Source: Epsilonproteobacteria bacterium tcs-49 | Lineage (GTDB): Bacteria > Campylobacterota > Campylobacteria > Campylobacterales > Sulfurovaceae | Direction of reading: 5' to 3' | Length of the DNA stretch: 64,000 nt | NCBI GenBank assembly: GCA_002049495.1 | Contig: LLYS01000006.1 | Span: 1-64,000, forward strand | In this document: positions 47,453 to 57,951 of the stretch, one piece after another | Layout of the letters: every line of letters starts with the position of its first letter | How positions within the stretch are numbered: the stretch's first letter is position 1 | Translations under genes and position numbers: made by a program | The notes under the pieces: model-generated | Told to the model about the DNA's origin: nothing | What the model saw: only the letters and a program-made list of their open reading frames with translations | Databases searched by the model: none

Positions 47453-47869
47453 ATGGATAGTTTAATAGACAGTTTAATCACATTTTTCAATAGCGACGCA
47501 TGGATGGGTGCGGATGGGGTGATCACGCTGCTGACCCTCATAGCAGCCGGGGGCAACCTGTTTTACTCCATGCGACAAAATAGCAAAAAAAAGAAGCTCA
47601 TACGCATCCGCTTCCAACACAGTGAAACCGGGGAGCGCTTTGACGTGGAGGAGTTGATACGCGAACACTTCAGGCGCTCGGAAGTGCAGGGGATCTTGCG
47701 CAACAAGCTCAAAGAGGGGATCGCGCAGTTTGATATCGCCTATCTCTCGGACAAAAAGTACCTGCGGGATGTTTTTGCCGTGCAGCAGGGCAAAAAGGAT
47801 GAGCTGGTTATCCGCATCGGTAGTGATGAGTTGAAACTTTTTAAAGAGTTGCCAAAGGTGGATCTATGA
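47453..47869 (+). CDS. single-TM protein with small cytosolic domain
   Basis: GVITLLTLIAAGGNLFYSMRQNSKKKK then soluble part; operonic. Confidence 0.5.
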   Translation: MDSLIDSLITFFNSDAWMGADGVITLLTLIAAGGNLFYSMRQNSKKKKLIRIRFQHSETGERFDVEELIREHFRRSEVQGILRNKLKEGIAQFDIAYLSDKKYLRDVFAVQQGKKDELVIRIGSDELKLFKELPKVDL

Positions 47870-48258
47870 AGATAAAACCGCAGATAACAAAAAGCTATCT
47901 GCTCTATATGGGCTATAGGGTCGCCGCCTTGGTTTTCATGACAACGGCGATATATGTGGGGATTTTTGCCGCCACGCCCGATCTGTGGCTGGCTCTGGGA
48001 CTGTTTGCCGGCGGAGCGGCGTGCAGTGCGGGGCATATCTGTATCAAACCTGTACCGCCGTTGGCGCGCTGCCTGGACGATGCCGGGAGCGTAGAGAGCT
48101 TCGCTGTACAAATGGCACTGATCGCGGCACCCTGCCTGGTGGCGATCGCCGTGATCTCTCCCGACTCCGCACGGGATGAGGTCACGGCTGTATCTGCCGC
48201 CTGCGCCCTTTTTTTTCTCGCCCTTGGGCGCTACCTGCAGCGCTGCAAAAAGCGTTAA
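47866..48258 (+). CDS. four-TM membrane protein, paralogue-like to 45237
   Basis: ATGA overlap with upstream gene; IKPVPPLARCLDD and final RCKKR match ITPKPKLSSCLEG/RCKK. Confidence 0.55.
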   Translation: MKIKPQITKSYLLYMGYRVAALVFMTTAIYVGIFAATPDLWLALGLFAGGAACSAGHICIKPVPPLARCLDDAGSVESFAVQMALIAAPCLVAIAVISPDSARDEVTAVSAACALFFLALGRYLQRCKKR

Positions 48259-48700
48259 AATATCATCAACAAAACACGAAGGGGACACCCCGAATTAGTG
48301 TAGGAACTCAAACTTGAGGAGGATCCTATGGAATGGTTGTCAGCAGATAATGGACCGGCGTTGTTAGTATTGTTCATATTGGCACTGTTTGCAGTAGCGG
48401 GAGTTGTGCGGGGATTGCTGGGTGATGAAGCGTGAGCAGTGGCTTTTTTCCACGCTTTTTTTCCCATTTTTCCTGCTCCAGAAAGATACTCAAAACCTTG
48501 TCCAAGAAATTTACCACCCATCAAAGTCCCTCATCCAGCCATTGCATAATCAAATCCATCACCCCCTAAAACATCGCTCATACCTTCAAAAGTCTGTTCA
48601 GCGGATCCGCGTCCATACCCGCATGGTCCGAAATCTTTTCCGTACTTGTTTTTTGCCAGCGCTTTGGCTGCATCACGGCTTTGAAAACTTGCCGCAAGCT
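48255..48700 (-). pseudogene. second remnant of the conjugation-like gene
   Basis: VAQLAASFQSRDAAKALAKNKYGKDFGPCGYGRGSAEQTFEGMSDVLGGDGFDYAMAG*GTLMGGKFLGQGFEYLSGAGKMGKKAWKK; in-frame TGA. Confidence 0.5.
48328..48435 (+). CDS. 35-aa single-TM small protein (not in ORF track)
   Basis: GAGGAGGATCCTATG; MEWLSADNGPALLVLFILALFAVAGVVRGLLGDEA*. Confidence 0.5.
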   Translation: MEWLSADNGPALLVLFILALFAVAGVVRGLLGDEA

Positions 48701-48804
48701 GCGCAACCCCTTAAAATCGGGTCAAACTGTAATAAAGGCAAAGCCAAAAATAGAAGGGTAGAGGTGGTAGTTTCAATCCCCTTAAAATCGGGTCAAACTG
48801 TAAT
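48701..48804 (-). CRISPR. mini CRISPR array 2 (2 repeats, one degenerate)
   Basis: 48701-48733 degenerate, 36-nt spacer, 48770-48804 GTTTCAATCCCCTTAAAATCGGGTCAAACTGTAAT; leader homologous to that of array 1. Confidence 0.8.
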
Positions 48805-49099
48805 AGCACCTTCACCCCTGTTTTTGGGAGTTTGCTATCCTTAAACAAAGCTTTAAAGTTGATTTTCAGCGTTGCTTCAGAATAATCCTCCCGAAAAACA
48901 GGGCTTTGCGAAGAATCTATCACGAAAATAAATCTTAAACGAAACTTTTATATCAAACATACGGCGTTGTTAATGAACTGTCATATTATAAACTATTTAC
49001 GGTTATAGCTCCCTGAAAGATCAAAAATCAAAAAGTGACAGATAGTGTCGCTGTATTGTGGTGTAATAGCGCTTGTAATTTCACACCAAAAGGACAATC

Positions 49100-49651
49100 A
49101 TGAAAAAACAGACGATTCTGACCACCGCATCCCTTGCTGCCGCTGCGGTACTTTTTAGCGGCTGCGGGATCAAGACCAACGAGTACTCCGTCTCCGCGGA
49201 CAACGTATCGCAGCTGCGAACCTATGAGGGGGTGAAGCTAAACGTCGGTGAGTTCACGGCCAAGACCGAGGATGAGAGCCACATCACCTGCCGTCTTTCC
49301 GAGACGATCACCACGCCGCAGGGGGAGAGTTTTGAAGAGTATATCAAAAACGCGCTCATCTCCGAGCTCAAGCTGGCGGGGCTGTATGACAGCGGTGCGG
49401 AGCTGACCGTCACGGGCAGGCTGGAGCGCATCTACGGCAGCAGCGTATTGGGCAACGCATACTGGGAGTTTGAGACGACGGTGCACTCCTCCAACGGCGA
49501 AAGCATCAGCGTCAAAACCCGCCGGGAGTATCCATCGTCCTATTTTGCCGCTACGGCGTGCAACAACATGGCCACCTCCTTTAGCTCCTCGGTGCGCAAA
49601 CATGTCGGCGATATGATAGGGCACAAAGATTTCGCGAAACTGCTGCGTTAG
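49100..49651 (+). CDS. lipoprotein
   Basis: Signal peptide with lipobox LFSGC. Confidence 0.7.
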   Translation: MKKQTILTTASLAAAAVLFSGCGIKTNEYSVSADNVSQLRTYEGVKLNVGEFTAKTEDESHITCRLSETITTPQGESFEEYIKNALISELKLAGLYDSGAELTVTGRLERIYGSSVLGNAYWEFETTVHSSNGESISVKTRREYPSSYFAATACNNMATSFSSSVRKHVGDMIGHKDFAKLLR

Positions 49652-49657
49652 GAGAGC

Positions 49658-50017
49658 GTGATGTGTGATACGACAGATGATATCATCGAGGGGTTCGCAG
49701 CCGGTGTTCTTATCGCGGTTGTTGTGTATTTTTTCCCGTTTTTTCCCTTTGCGATTGCGGGCTATGAGATCGGAAAAACGATATGGGATATCAATCTGAT
49801 CAAATGGGGGTTGGCCCTTGCGTTATTTGTCGGAGCGTTCCTGGCTTCGCTGCGTTTTAGCTCCGTGGGCAGATACCGGGGAGGGAAGATAGCGCTGCTC
49901 TATCTGGGCGCTATCCCCCTGTACTATCTGGTCCACGCCATCTTCCCCGAAAACAAAGTGGCTTTTGCTTTTATCATGCTTATAGAAAAGCTGGTGGGGT
50001 GGCTTTTTAGCACCTGA
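49658..50017 (+). CDS. membrane protein
   Basis: Multiple TM segments. Confidence 0.55.
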   Translation: MMCDTTDDIIEGFAAGVLIAVVVYFFPFFPFAIAGYEIGKTIWDINLIKWGLALALFVGAFLASLRFSSVGRYRGGKIALLYLGAIPLYYLVHAIFPENKVAFAFIMLIEKLVGWLFST

Positions 50018-50263
50018 TCAGTGGGTGGAGCGAAACTTTTCCAGCTCCTGCTGCTCGATGACGGGCGTGAAGCTTTGGGGCATATGCACGTCATAGTACG
50101 CCTTGATCAGTCCGTAGACGATCGCTCCGGCAAAAAGCAGCAGCACGATCAGATTGACCGTTCTGCGCTTGTGCAGGGATTCATGGTTGTTATAATCTTC
50201 AATATCCTGTAGGGTTGGTTCCATTATATTATCCTTTGTACTACTTTGTAAACATATGTTCAA
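50018..50263 (-). CDS. small membrane protein
   Basis: 81 aa, one TM. Confidence 0.5.
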   Translation of the reverse strand: MNICLQSSTKDNIMEPTLQDIEDYNNHESLHKRRTVNLIVLLLFAGAIVYGLIKAYYDVHMPQSFTPVIEQQELEKFRSTH

Positions 50264-50350
50264 TATGTTGCTTCAACTATAGCACCTTAGTGTTAAGCGT
50301 TTGTTAATTTTGCCTGCGATGTGCTACAATTTGGCAAAAAAAGGATACCC

Positions 50351-51535
50351 GTGTCCAACGTCGTCACCGTCAGCGAACTCAACGAACAGGTCAAATCCCT
50401 CATGGAAGCCACCTTTACCCACATCATGGTCGAAGGGGAGATCGGGCGGGTGACGTACCACGCCAGCGGGCATGTGTATTTCAACATCAAAGATCAAAAC
50501 AGCTCTTTAAAATGCGTCATGTTCCGCTCCAACGCCGCGCGGCTGAAGTTTCGTCTGGAGCAGGGGCAGCATATCATCATCAGCGGCTCCTTGGGCGTGT
50601 ACAAACCCCGGGGCGAATACCAACTCTACGCGGTCAATATCGAACCCTACGGCGCCGGGGCACTTGCCGTGGCGTATGAACAGCTCAAAGCCAAGCTCAA
50701 AGCAGCGGGGTATTTTGAGGATAAAAAGCCCATCCCCAAACATATCTCCCATATCGCCATCGTCACCAGCAAAAGCGGGGCGGCGATCGCGGATATGTTC
50801 AAAGTGATCGACAAGCGCTGGCCGCTGCTGAAAGTCACGCTGATCGATACGCTGGTCCAAGGCGAAAACAGCGCCGCTCAGATCGCGCGCCACATCGCCT
50901 ACGCTGACACCCTGGGCGCGGACGTCATCGTCGCCGGGCGCGGCGGGGGCAGCATCGAGGATCTGTGGGGCTTTAACGAAGAGGCGGTAGCCGAAGCGAT
51001 CCATCGGGCAAAAACCCCCGTCGTCAGCGCCGTGGGGCATGAAGTGGATACGCTCATCAGCGACTTTGTGGCTGATCTGCGCGCGCCCACGCCCAGCGCG
51101 GCGATGGAGATGATTTTGCCCGATAAAAACGAAGTGCTGTTTGGCATAGATGAGTTGATGACGCGCTATAAGCGGGCGATGGAGCATAAGCTTTCGCAGA
51201 TGCAAACGCAGTGCGAGAGCCTGCGGGGCGAATTTGAGCGCTACTTTCCCGCCAGAAAACTGCAGCTGCAGCTAGAACAGATCACCTCTTTGCGCCAAAC
51301 CTTTGGCAGAAACATCCGCTACAAGCTCCAAACCCAGCAAAGCAGGCTTGATGAGCTGCGTGAGCGCTACAGGCTCGCCGATCCGAGCACGAAAGTACCC
51401 GCACACAGCGCTTTTATCGTCAAAGGGGAGAAAAAAAGCTCCCTTGCACAGATCAAAGAGGGCGAAACCTTCCGCCTGGAGGATGCCACGACGGCGATCG
51501 AGGCGAAAGCTTTGAAAAAGGTAAAACTTTCTTAG
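50351..51535 (+). CDS. xseA: exodeoxyribonuclease VII large subunit
   Basis: VTVSELNEQVKSLMEATFTHIMVEGEIG...IIVAGRGGGSIEDLWGFNEE; GTG start with AAGGA. Confidence 0.95.
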   Translation: MSNVVTVSELNEQVKSLMEATFTHIMVEGEIGRVTYHASGHVYFNIKDQNSSLKCVMFRSNAARLKFRLEQGQHIIISGSLGVYKPRGEYQLYAVNIEPYGAGALAVAYEQLKAKLKAAGYFEDKKPIPKHISHIAIVTSKSGAAIADMFKVIDKRWPLLKVTLIDTLVQGENSAAQIARHIAYADTLGADVIVAGRGGGSIEDLWGFNEEAVAEAIHRAKTPVVSAVGHEVDTLISDFVADLRAPTPSAAMEMILPDKNEVLFGIDELMTRYKRAMEHKLSQMQTQCESLRGEFERYFPARKLQLQLEQITSLRQTFGRNIRYKLQTQQSRLDELRERYRLADPSTKVPAHSAFIVKGEKKSSLAQIKEGETFRLEDATTAIEAKALKKVKLS

Positions 51536-51592
51536 TAACTTGTCTGTAACCGTCTTTGCGTACAATACGTTACCCGTGCGCAAAGGATAGCA

Positions 51593-51712
51593 ATGGTATA
51601 TATCTACAAATGTCTTGATTGCGGCTTTGGATGGAGCGAGGTCGATACCGACGAAACCATCTGTCCGGGCTGCAAAAGCGACAACATCGTCGTGGTAAAA
51701 TCCTCCAAATAG
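51593..51712 (+). CDS. small zinc-ribbon/rubredoxin-like protein (39 aa)
   Basis: MVYIYKCLDCGFGWSEVDTDETICPGCKSDNIVVVKSSK. Confidence 0.6.
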   Translation: MVYIYKCLDCGFGWSEVDTDETICPGCKSDNIVVVKSSK

Positions 51713-51725
51713 GAGGTTTTACCCT

Positions 51726-53768
51726 TTACAGCAGCTTCTCCACCTGTGCGCATAACGCTTTTTGATCCAGGTATTTGGGCCGGTATAGGTAGTTTTTGAC
51801 GTTTGTGTGAAACATTCCGTCCTCTATGGCTTGGAGCATGACCGACTTGGCTTTGGAACGAAACAGCAGTAAAAACTCCGTATCTTTGTAGCGCTCTTTC
51901 AGCAGCGGCAACTCTTTGCGCAAACCCTTCATCTGGTAATCGAGTATGATCAGATCCAAAGGTTGCTTCTCTCCGCTTAAAAGTTTGCTGCAGTGCGTAT
52001 ACCCTTTGACCTGCAGCTCCCTGTTGTGGTTTTCAATATTTTGTTTGATCTGTTCGAGTTCGTTGAGGCTTTCGGCGACGACGGTGATCATCTTTCGGGT
52101 GCGGTTTTGAAGCAGTTGCAAAATCTCCAGCAGCTCTTTGTACAGAGGGTTTTCCTGGGTGAGCTCCCCGTGTTTGAGGTAGTATTTCAAAAAGCCGTGG
52201 GCACTGAGGGGTTGGGCGACTTTCTTTTTTACAAAATGGCTGTAGATCGTAGAGGAGGTGCCGGCCGTACTCCACAGCAGCTTGTCAAAGCGGTAGCACT
52301 TGTGGTGCAAAATCGCCTGCAGGTCCTTTTTGTACTGCTTTCTTGTGGAATTGAATGTTAATTCGAATTTGTCGTGGTGGAGGCTTTTGTAATCGGCCAT
52401 TAAAAGGTTGTTTTTCTCAATCGCCTGCTCCACTTGTCGGCATTTGCTTTGCAGCGCCTGATACTCCCGCTGCAGTTTTTCGTAGCCTTTGGAGTTTTCC
52501 TTGCCCTTTTGCTTCTGCAGCATCGCTTTGTACTTTTGCAGTTTTGTGGCGGCACTTTGCAGATAATCACTGTATTTTTGGGTTTTTTCAAAAAGCTGTT
52601 TGTAATCTTTCTGTTTGTCCAAAAAGATCGTCTCAAAGAGTTCCCGCCGCTGTTTTTGGGAACTGACCGCCAGGGAGCGGTAGCGTTTCTCCAACTCTAA
52701 AATCTCCTGTTGCAGCGCTTGCAGTTCGCGGGTGGAGATGCCGGGGTCGAGTTTGCGGAGGTAGTTGAAACTCAGCTCCAAAAACTCTTTGAAGATGAAG
52801 TAATCGAGCTTTTTATTACTGTTGATCAGCTGCATATTGCTTTCTATCAATTCGTTAAATCCCGTAAAGTAGCTGGTGACGCAATCTTTGACGCTCATGC
52901 GCGTATCGACCTTCTTGCCCGTTTCCACGTGCTGGGCGTCGATCCCTTCGCTTTGTTCGGACTGGATGCTGCGTTTGCTTTGGGGGTCAAGCTTGTTCAA
53001 GATGGGGATGATGACGCTGTTTAAATCGTTTTGCTTAAAGGGTTTTTCGATCACTTGGACATTGTCGTAGCGGTGGGAGATTTGGCTCAATCCCTTGATA
53101 TCGTTTGACATCATCACCACTTCAAAGTTTTCCAGCATCATCGCCTTATCCAGCTGGGTGACAAAATCGATACCGTCCATGACGGGCATGTGGATATCCA
53201 CAAAAAGCAGTTTGAGCGTATCCATATGTTCGGTGACGTACTCCAGGGCTTTCTTGCCGTTGGAAGCTTCGTGAAACTTTTCACACCCCACGGCACCGAG
53301 CTGCTTTTGCAAAATCTTGCGCATGGTGATGCTGTCATCGACGATAAGGATCTCTTCGCTAAAGCTGTTGTGCTGCACCTGCCGTTTGCTCTCCACCAGT
53401 TCCAGCAAAGGGATCAGGATCGCTTCTCGCTCCTCCTGTTTGAAGGGTTTGGGGATAACGCCGGTGACGTTGAGTTCATCGATGAAACTTTGCTCCAGGT
53501 TCAAAATCTCCGTGGAGGAGAGGATGACGCTGTATTTTTCATACAAGCCCTTTTCGCGCAGGGCTTTGATCAATTCCAAGCCGCCCATGACGGGCATATT
53601 GATATCTAAAAAGATGCAATCTATCGGCGTATCGCCCTTTTCGATCATATCCAAGGCTTCCTTGCCGTTGCCGGCTTCGTAAAAGTTGTGTTTTCCAAGG
53701 GAGGAGATAGCGTTTTGCAGCACTTTACGCATGGTCAGGCTATCATCGACGAGAAGAATGTTCAGCAT
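51726..53768 (-). CDS. multi-receiver response regulator
   Basis: Two clear REC domains (LLVDDSLTMRKVL; ILIVDDSITMRKIL), coiled coil, C-terminal REC-like part. Confidence 0.85.
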   Translation of the reverse strand: MLNILLVDDSLTMRKVLQNAISSLGKHNFYEAGNGKEALDMIEKGDTPIDCIFLDINMPVMGGLELIKALREKGLYEKYSVILSSTEILNLEQSFIDELNVTGVIPKPFKQEEREAILIPLLELVESKRQVQHNSFSEEILIVDDSITMRKILQKQLGAVGCEKFHEASNGKKALEYVTEHMDTLKLLFVDIHMPVMDGIDFVTQLDKAMMLENFEVVMMSNDIKGLSQISHRYDNVQVIEKPFKQNDLNSVIIPILNKLDPQSKRSIQSEQSEGIDAQHVETGKKVDTRMSVKDCVTSYFTGFNELIESNMQLINSNKKLDYFIFKEFLELSFNYLRKLDPGISTRELQALQQEILELEKRYRSLAVSSQKQRRELFETIFLDKQKDYKQLFEKTQKYSDYLQSAATKLQKYKAMLQKQKGKENSKGYEKLQREYQALQSKCRQVEQAIEKNNLLMADYKSLHHDKFELTFNSTRKQYKKDLQAILHHKCYRFDKLLWSTAGTSSTIYSHFVKKKVAQPLSAHGFLKYYLKHGELTQENPLYKELLEILQLLQNRTRKMITVVAESLNELEQIKQNIENHNRELQVKGYTHCSKLLSGEKQPLDLIILDYQMKGLRKELPLLKERYKDTEFLLLFRSKAKSVMLQAIEDGMFHTNVKNYLYRPKYLDQKALCAQVEKLL

Positions 53769-53893
53769 AATATTTTTTTATAAAACCCTATTTACATATT
53801 TTATTTTCGGTAATGTTAGCAAAGCAAAGTCTCATGAGTGTCTCACGGGGTCCTTACTTTTTAATAAAGATTAAAGTATAGCTTGGGGGAGTG

Positions 53894-54505
53894 TCAAATT
53901 TGTGTAGAAAGGGGGTCGGTTTCGTTATTTTCGGAGGGTTCATTACCGTCGGTAACAACTTGCCGCTTGGCGTCGGAATCGCCGGTTTTATTTTCCTGCT
54001 TTACCGCTTCTTGCTGGGCGCGCATCTCCAGCATCATCGCCGTCGCGGCGACTTTAAAATCGGTGGGGCTGGGATTTGCAGGAGCCATGGCGGCGGATTT
54101 GACTTGGCGCATCTTTTCGGCGGTGGCTTCGGGGGAACCCTCGGAACCAAGATCGATGGGGACCTCTCCGCCTATGGCGTACATTCTGCCGTCAGGACCC
54201 TTTTGGTACGTGTAGTTTGCCCCGCCGCTGACCACGCCGGCACCCGCGGCAACGTGGGCCGCCTCATGGGCGCGTACCTCCGCGTCTCTGGCTTTGAGTT
54301 CGTTGACCATTTCGCGAAGGGCGGGATCGTCGAGATAGGAGGATTGCGACGAATTTTTTGTTTCCTTTTCCTTCTCGCCGTTTTGAAGCGGTGCCGCAGG
54401 GGTACCTTCCTTTGGCTCCTGATCACCCGATACGCGGTTTTGTACGGGGGCGGGCTGTATCGATTGCAAAGGTGTTGTTACTGCGTTAAAACTCCCGATT
54501 TGCAT
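53894..54505 (-). CDS. SprA-related putative metalloprotease
   Basis: VRAHEAAHVAAGAGVVSGGANYTYQKGPDGRMYAIGGEVPID. Confidence 0.8.
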   Translation of the reverse strand: MQIGSFNAVTTPLQSIQPAPVQNRVSGDQEPKEGTPAAPLQNGEKEKETKNSSQSSYLDDPALREMVNELKARDAEVRAHEAAHVAAGAGVVSGGANYTYQKGPDGRMYAIGGEVPIDLGSEGSPEATAEKMRQVKSAAMAPANPSPTDFKVAATAMMLEMRAQQEAVKQENKTGDSDAKRQVVTDGNEPSENNETDPLSTQI

Positions 54506-54643
54506 CTTTACTCCATAGATTTTCAGATATTATCATTATAGCATATCTCCTTGGTTAACCACCCGTTAACCCTGTATTTACTCCGAGTTAACGCAGGGGT
54601 GTTATACTTTCAATAACACTCAAAAAAAAGTGAGGTAACGGGA

Positions 54644-56056
<1,413 letters not shown>

Positions 56057-56061
56057 TGTAG

Positions 56062-56733
56062 ATGATACAGGTATTGATGATCGAAGATGACTTGGAGTTG
56101 GCAGAGGTGATCACGCGGTATTTGAAAAGTTTCGATATCGAAGTGACCAACACCGACAGTCCCTATATGGGGCTGTCTTTGCTGACGCAAAAGCAGTTCG
56201 ATCTATTGATACTTGATCTGACCCTACCCGAAATGGATGGGTTGGAGGTGATCATCAAGATCCGCGAAACCTCTTCGATCCCCATCATCATCTCCTCAGC
56301 CAGAGATGATATCCTCGATAAGGTGATGGGGCTTGACCGGGGTGCGGACGATTATCTGCCCAAGCCCTACGACCCCAGAGAGCTTGAGGCCAGAATCAAG
56401 TCGGTATTGCGACGAAAAAGCGATAGCAACGAGAACAAACCGGTTCATGAAAACATTCTTTTTGAAGTAGACAATAGCACTATTCGGTTCCGGGGCAAAA
56501 CCCTGGAGCTGACCTTGGCGGAGTTTGATATCCTCAAACTTCTTATCGATCGGAAAAACGCGGCGGTTTCGCGAGAAGAGTTTATCTACGCGAGTGATCA
56601 TATCGATGATAGCAGCAGTTTGAAAAATATCGACGTGATCATTTCGCGCCTACGCAGTAAGCTTGCAGCCGTCGATGAAGACAGACAGTATATAAAATCC
56701 GTTCGCGGAGTGGGGTACGGGCTTTTTGTATAG
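56062..56733 (+). CDS. OmpR-family response regulator
   Basis: REC plus winged helix; directly follows htrA. Confidence 0.9.
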   Translation: MIQVLMIEDDLELAEVITRYLKSFDIEVTNTDSPYMGLSLLTQKQFDLLILDLTLPEMDGLEVIIKIRETSSIPIIISSARDDILDKVMGLDRGADDYLPKPYDPRELEARIKSVLRRKSDSNENKPVHENILFEVDNSTIRFRGKTLELTLAEFDILKLLIDRKNAAVSREEFIYASDHIDDSSSLKNIDVIISRLRSKLAAVDEDRQYIKSVRGVGYGLFV

Positions 56734-56745
56734 AGGCAGCACTAT

Positions 56746-57951
56746 ATGAAAAATACCTCCATCACGACCTTTGTTCATATCTCCTTTCTTTTAGCGTTCG
56801 TGGTGATGATCACGGCGTTTGTTCTGTTTATCCAGTATGACAAAAAGCATTTCTCCTTGGAGCAGAAAAAACGCTACCAGCTCATCGCGAACGGATTTTT
56901 ATCGGGCTTTCAATTCTTTCCCAGTCAAAAGGATTTGGAACAGTTCTACGAAAAGTACAAAGTCACGCCCGTAAAGCAGCGTGAATTGAAGCTGGCGATT
57001 TTGAATCACGCCGAAACCATCTATTTTAAAGAGAGCTTTTCCAGCCGTATACGGGTCTTTTTGCACCGGGGGAACTACTATATCTATATCCAGGAGGTCG
57101 GGTACAACCTGATGCTCAAAGATAGAAAACCCAAATCCTACAATATGCAGATCGCCTATGGATTGTTTTTCGCTTTGGTGGGTATATTTTTACTGCTTTA
57201 TATCGCTATTTTACGTAAATTTATGCCGCTTAAAGAGTTGCATAAGAAGATTGAGCGCGTGGGTGCGGGGCAGACGCAGCTGCAGCTGGCGCTTGAAGGT
57301 GGCGACGAGATCGCGAAGATTTCGCAAAGCTTTGAAAAAGCGATGCAAAATATCAACTCCCTCATAACGTCAAAAAATCTTTTTATGCAAAATTTTATGC
57401 ATGAGCTCAAAACCCCCATCGCCAAGGGTAAGATCGCTGTGGCGATGCTAAAGCCAAGCCGGGATAAAGAGCTGCTGGAGCGGGTTTTTGACCGGATGGA
57501 TCGCATCATCAAAGAGATCGCCACGCTGGAAAAAGCCAAAACGGCACGGTTGCAGCCTGTAAAACTGTATTTTAACGATGTTTTGGAACACGCACGCGAA
57601 CTGCTGCTTGAAAGCGGAGAGTGTACCGTCGAGAGTGAAGATTTTATCTTGCAAGGGGATAGGGAGTTGCTGGCGATTGTTTTGAAAAACCTCCTTGACA
57701 ACGCGATCAAACACGGCAGCGATGTATCTATCAGGGCAAAAGGGGGCAGGGTGGAAATCTGTTCGAAAGGGGAAAAGCTGCAAGAGGAGCTAAGCTACTA
57801 CACCGAAGCGTTTGTCAAAGACCGCAACTCCAAAGGGCTGGGGTTGGGACTCTATCTCAGCGATACGATTTTAAAGCTGCACGGCAGCGCTTTAAGCTAC
57901 CGCTACAAAGAGGGAAAAAACTGCTTTTATTTCACTCTGCCGTCTGCTTAG
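56746..57951 (+). CDS. sensor histidine kinase
   Basis: FMHELKTPIAKGKIA (H-box); DNAIKHGSDVSI; GLGLGLYLS. Confidence 0.9.
   Translation: MKNTSITTFVHISFLLAFVVMITAFVLFIQYDKKHFSLEQKKRYQLIANGFLSGFQFFPSQKDLEQFYEKYKVTPVKQRELKLAILNHAETIYFKESFSSRIRVFLHRGNYYIYIQEVGYNLMLKDRKPKSYNMQIAYGLFFALVGIFLLLYIAILRKFMPLKELHKKIERVGAGQTQLQLALEGGDEIAKISQSFEKAMQNINSLITSKNLFMQNFMHELKTPIAKGKIAVAMLKPSRDKELLERVFDRMDRIIKEIATLEKAKTARLQPVKLYFNDVLEHARELLLESGECTVESEDFILQGDRELLAIVLKNLLDNAIKHGSDVSIRAKGGRVEICSKGEKLQEELSYYTEAFVKDRNSKGLGLGLYLSDTILKLHGSALSYRYKEGKNCFYFTLPSA

Noticed and set aside
50507-51205. 232-aa ORF antisense to xseA
   Set aside because: Shadow ORF of a GC-rich housekeeping gene.
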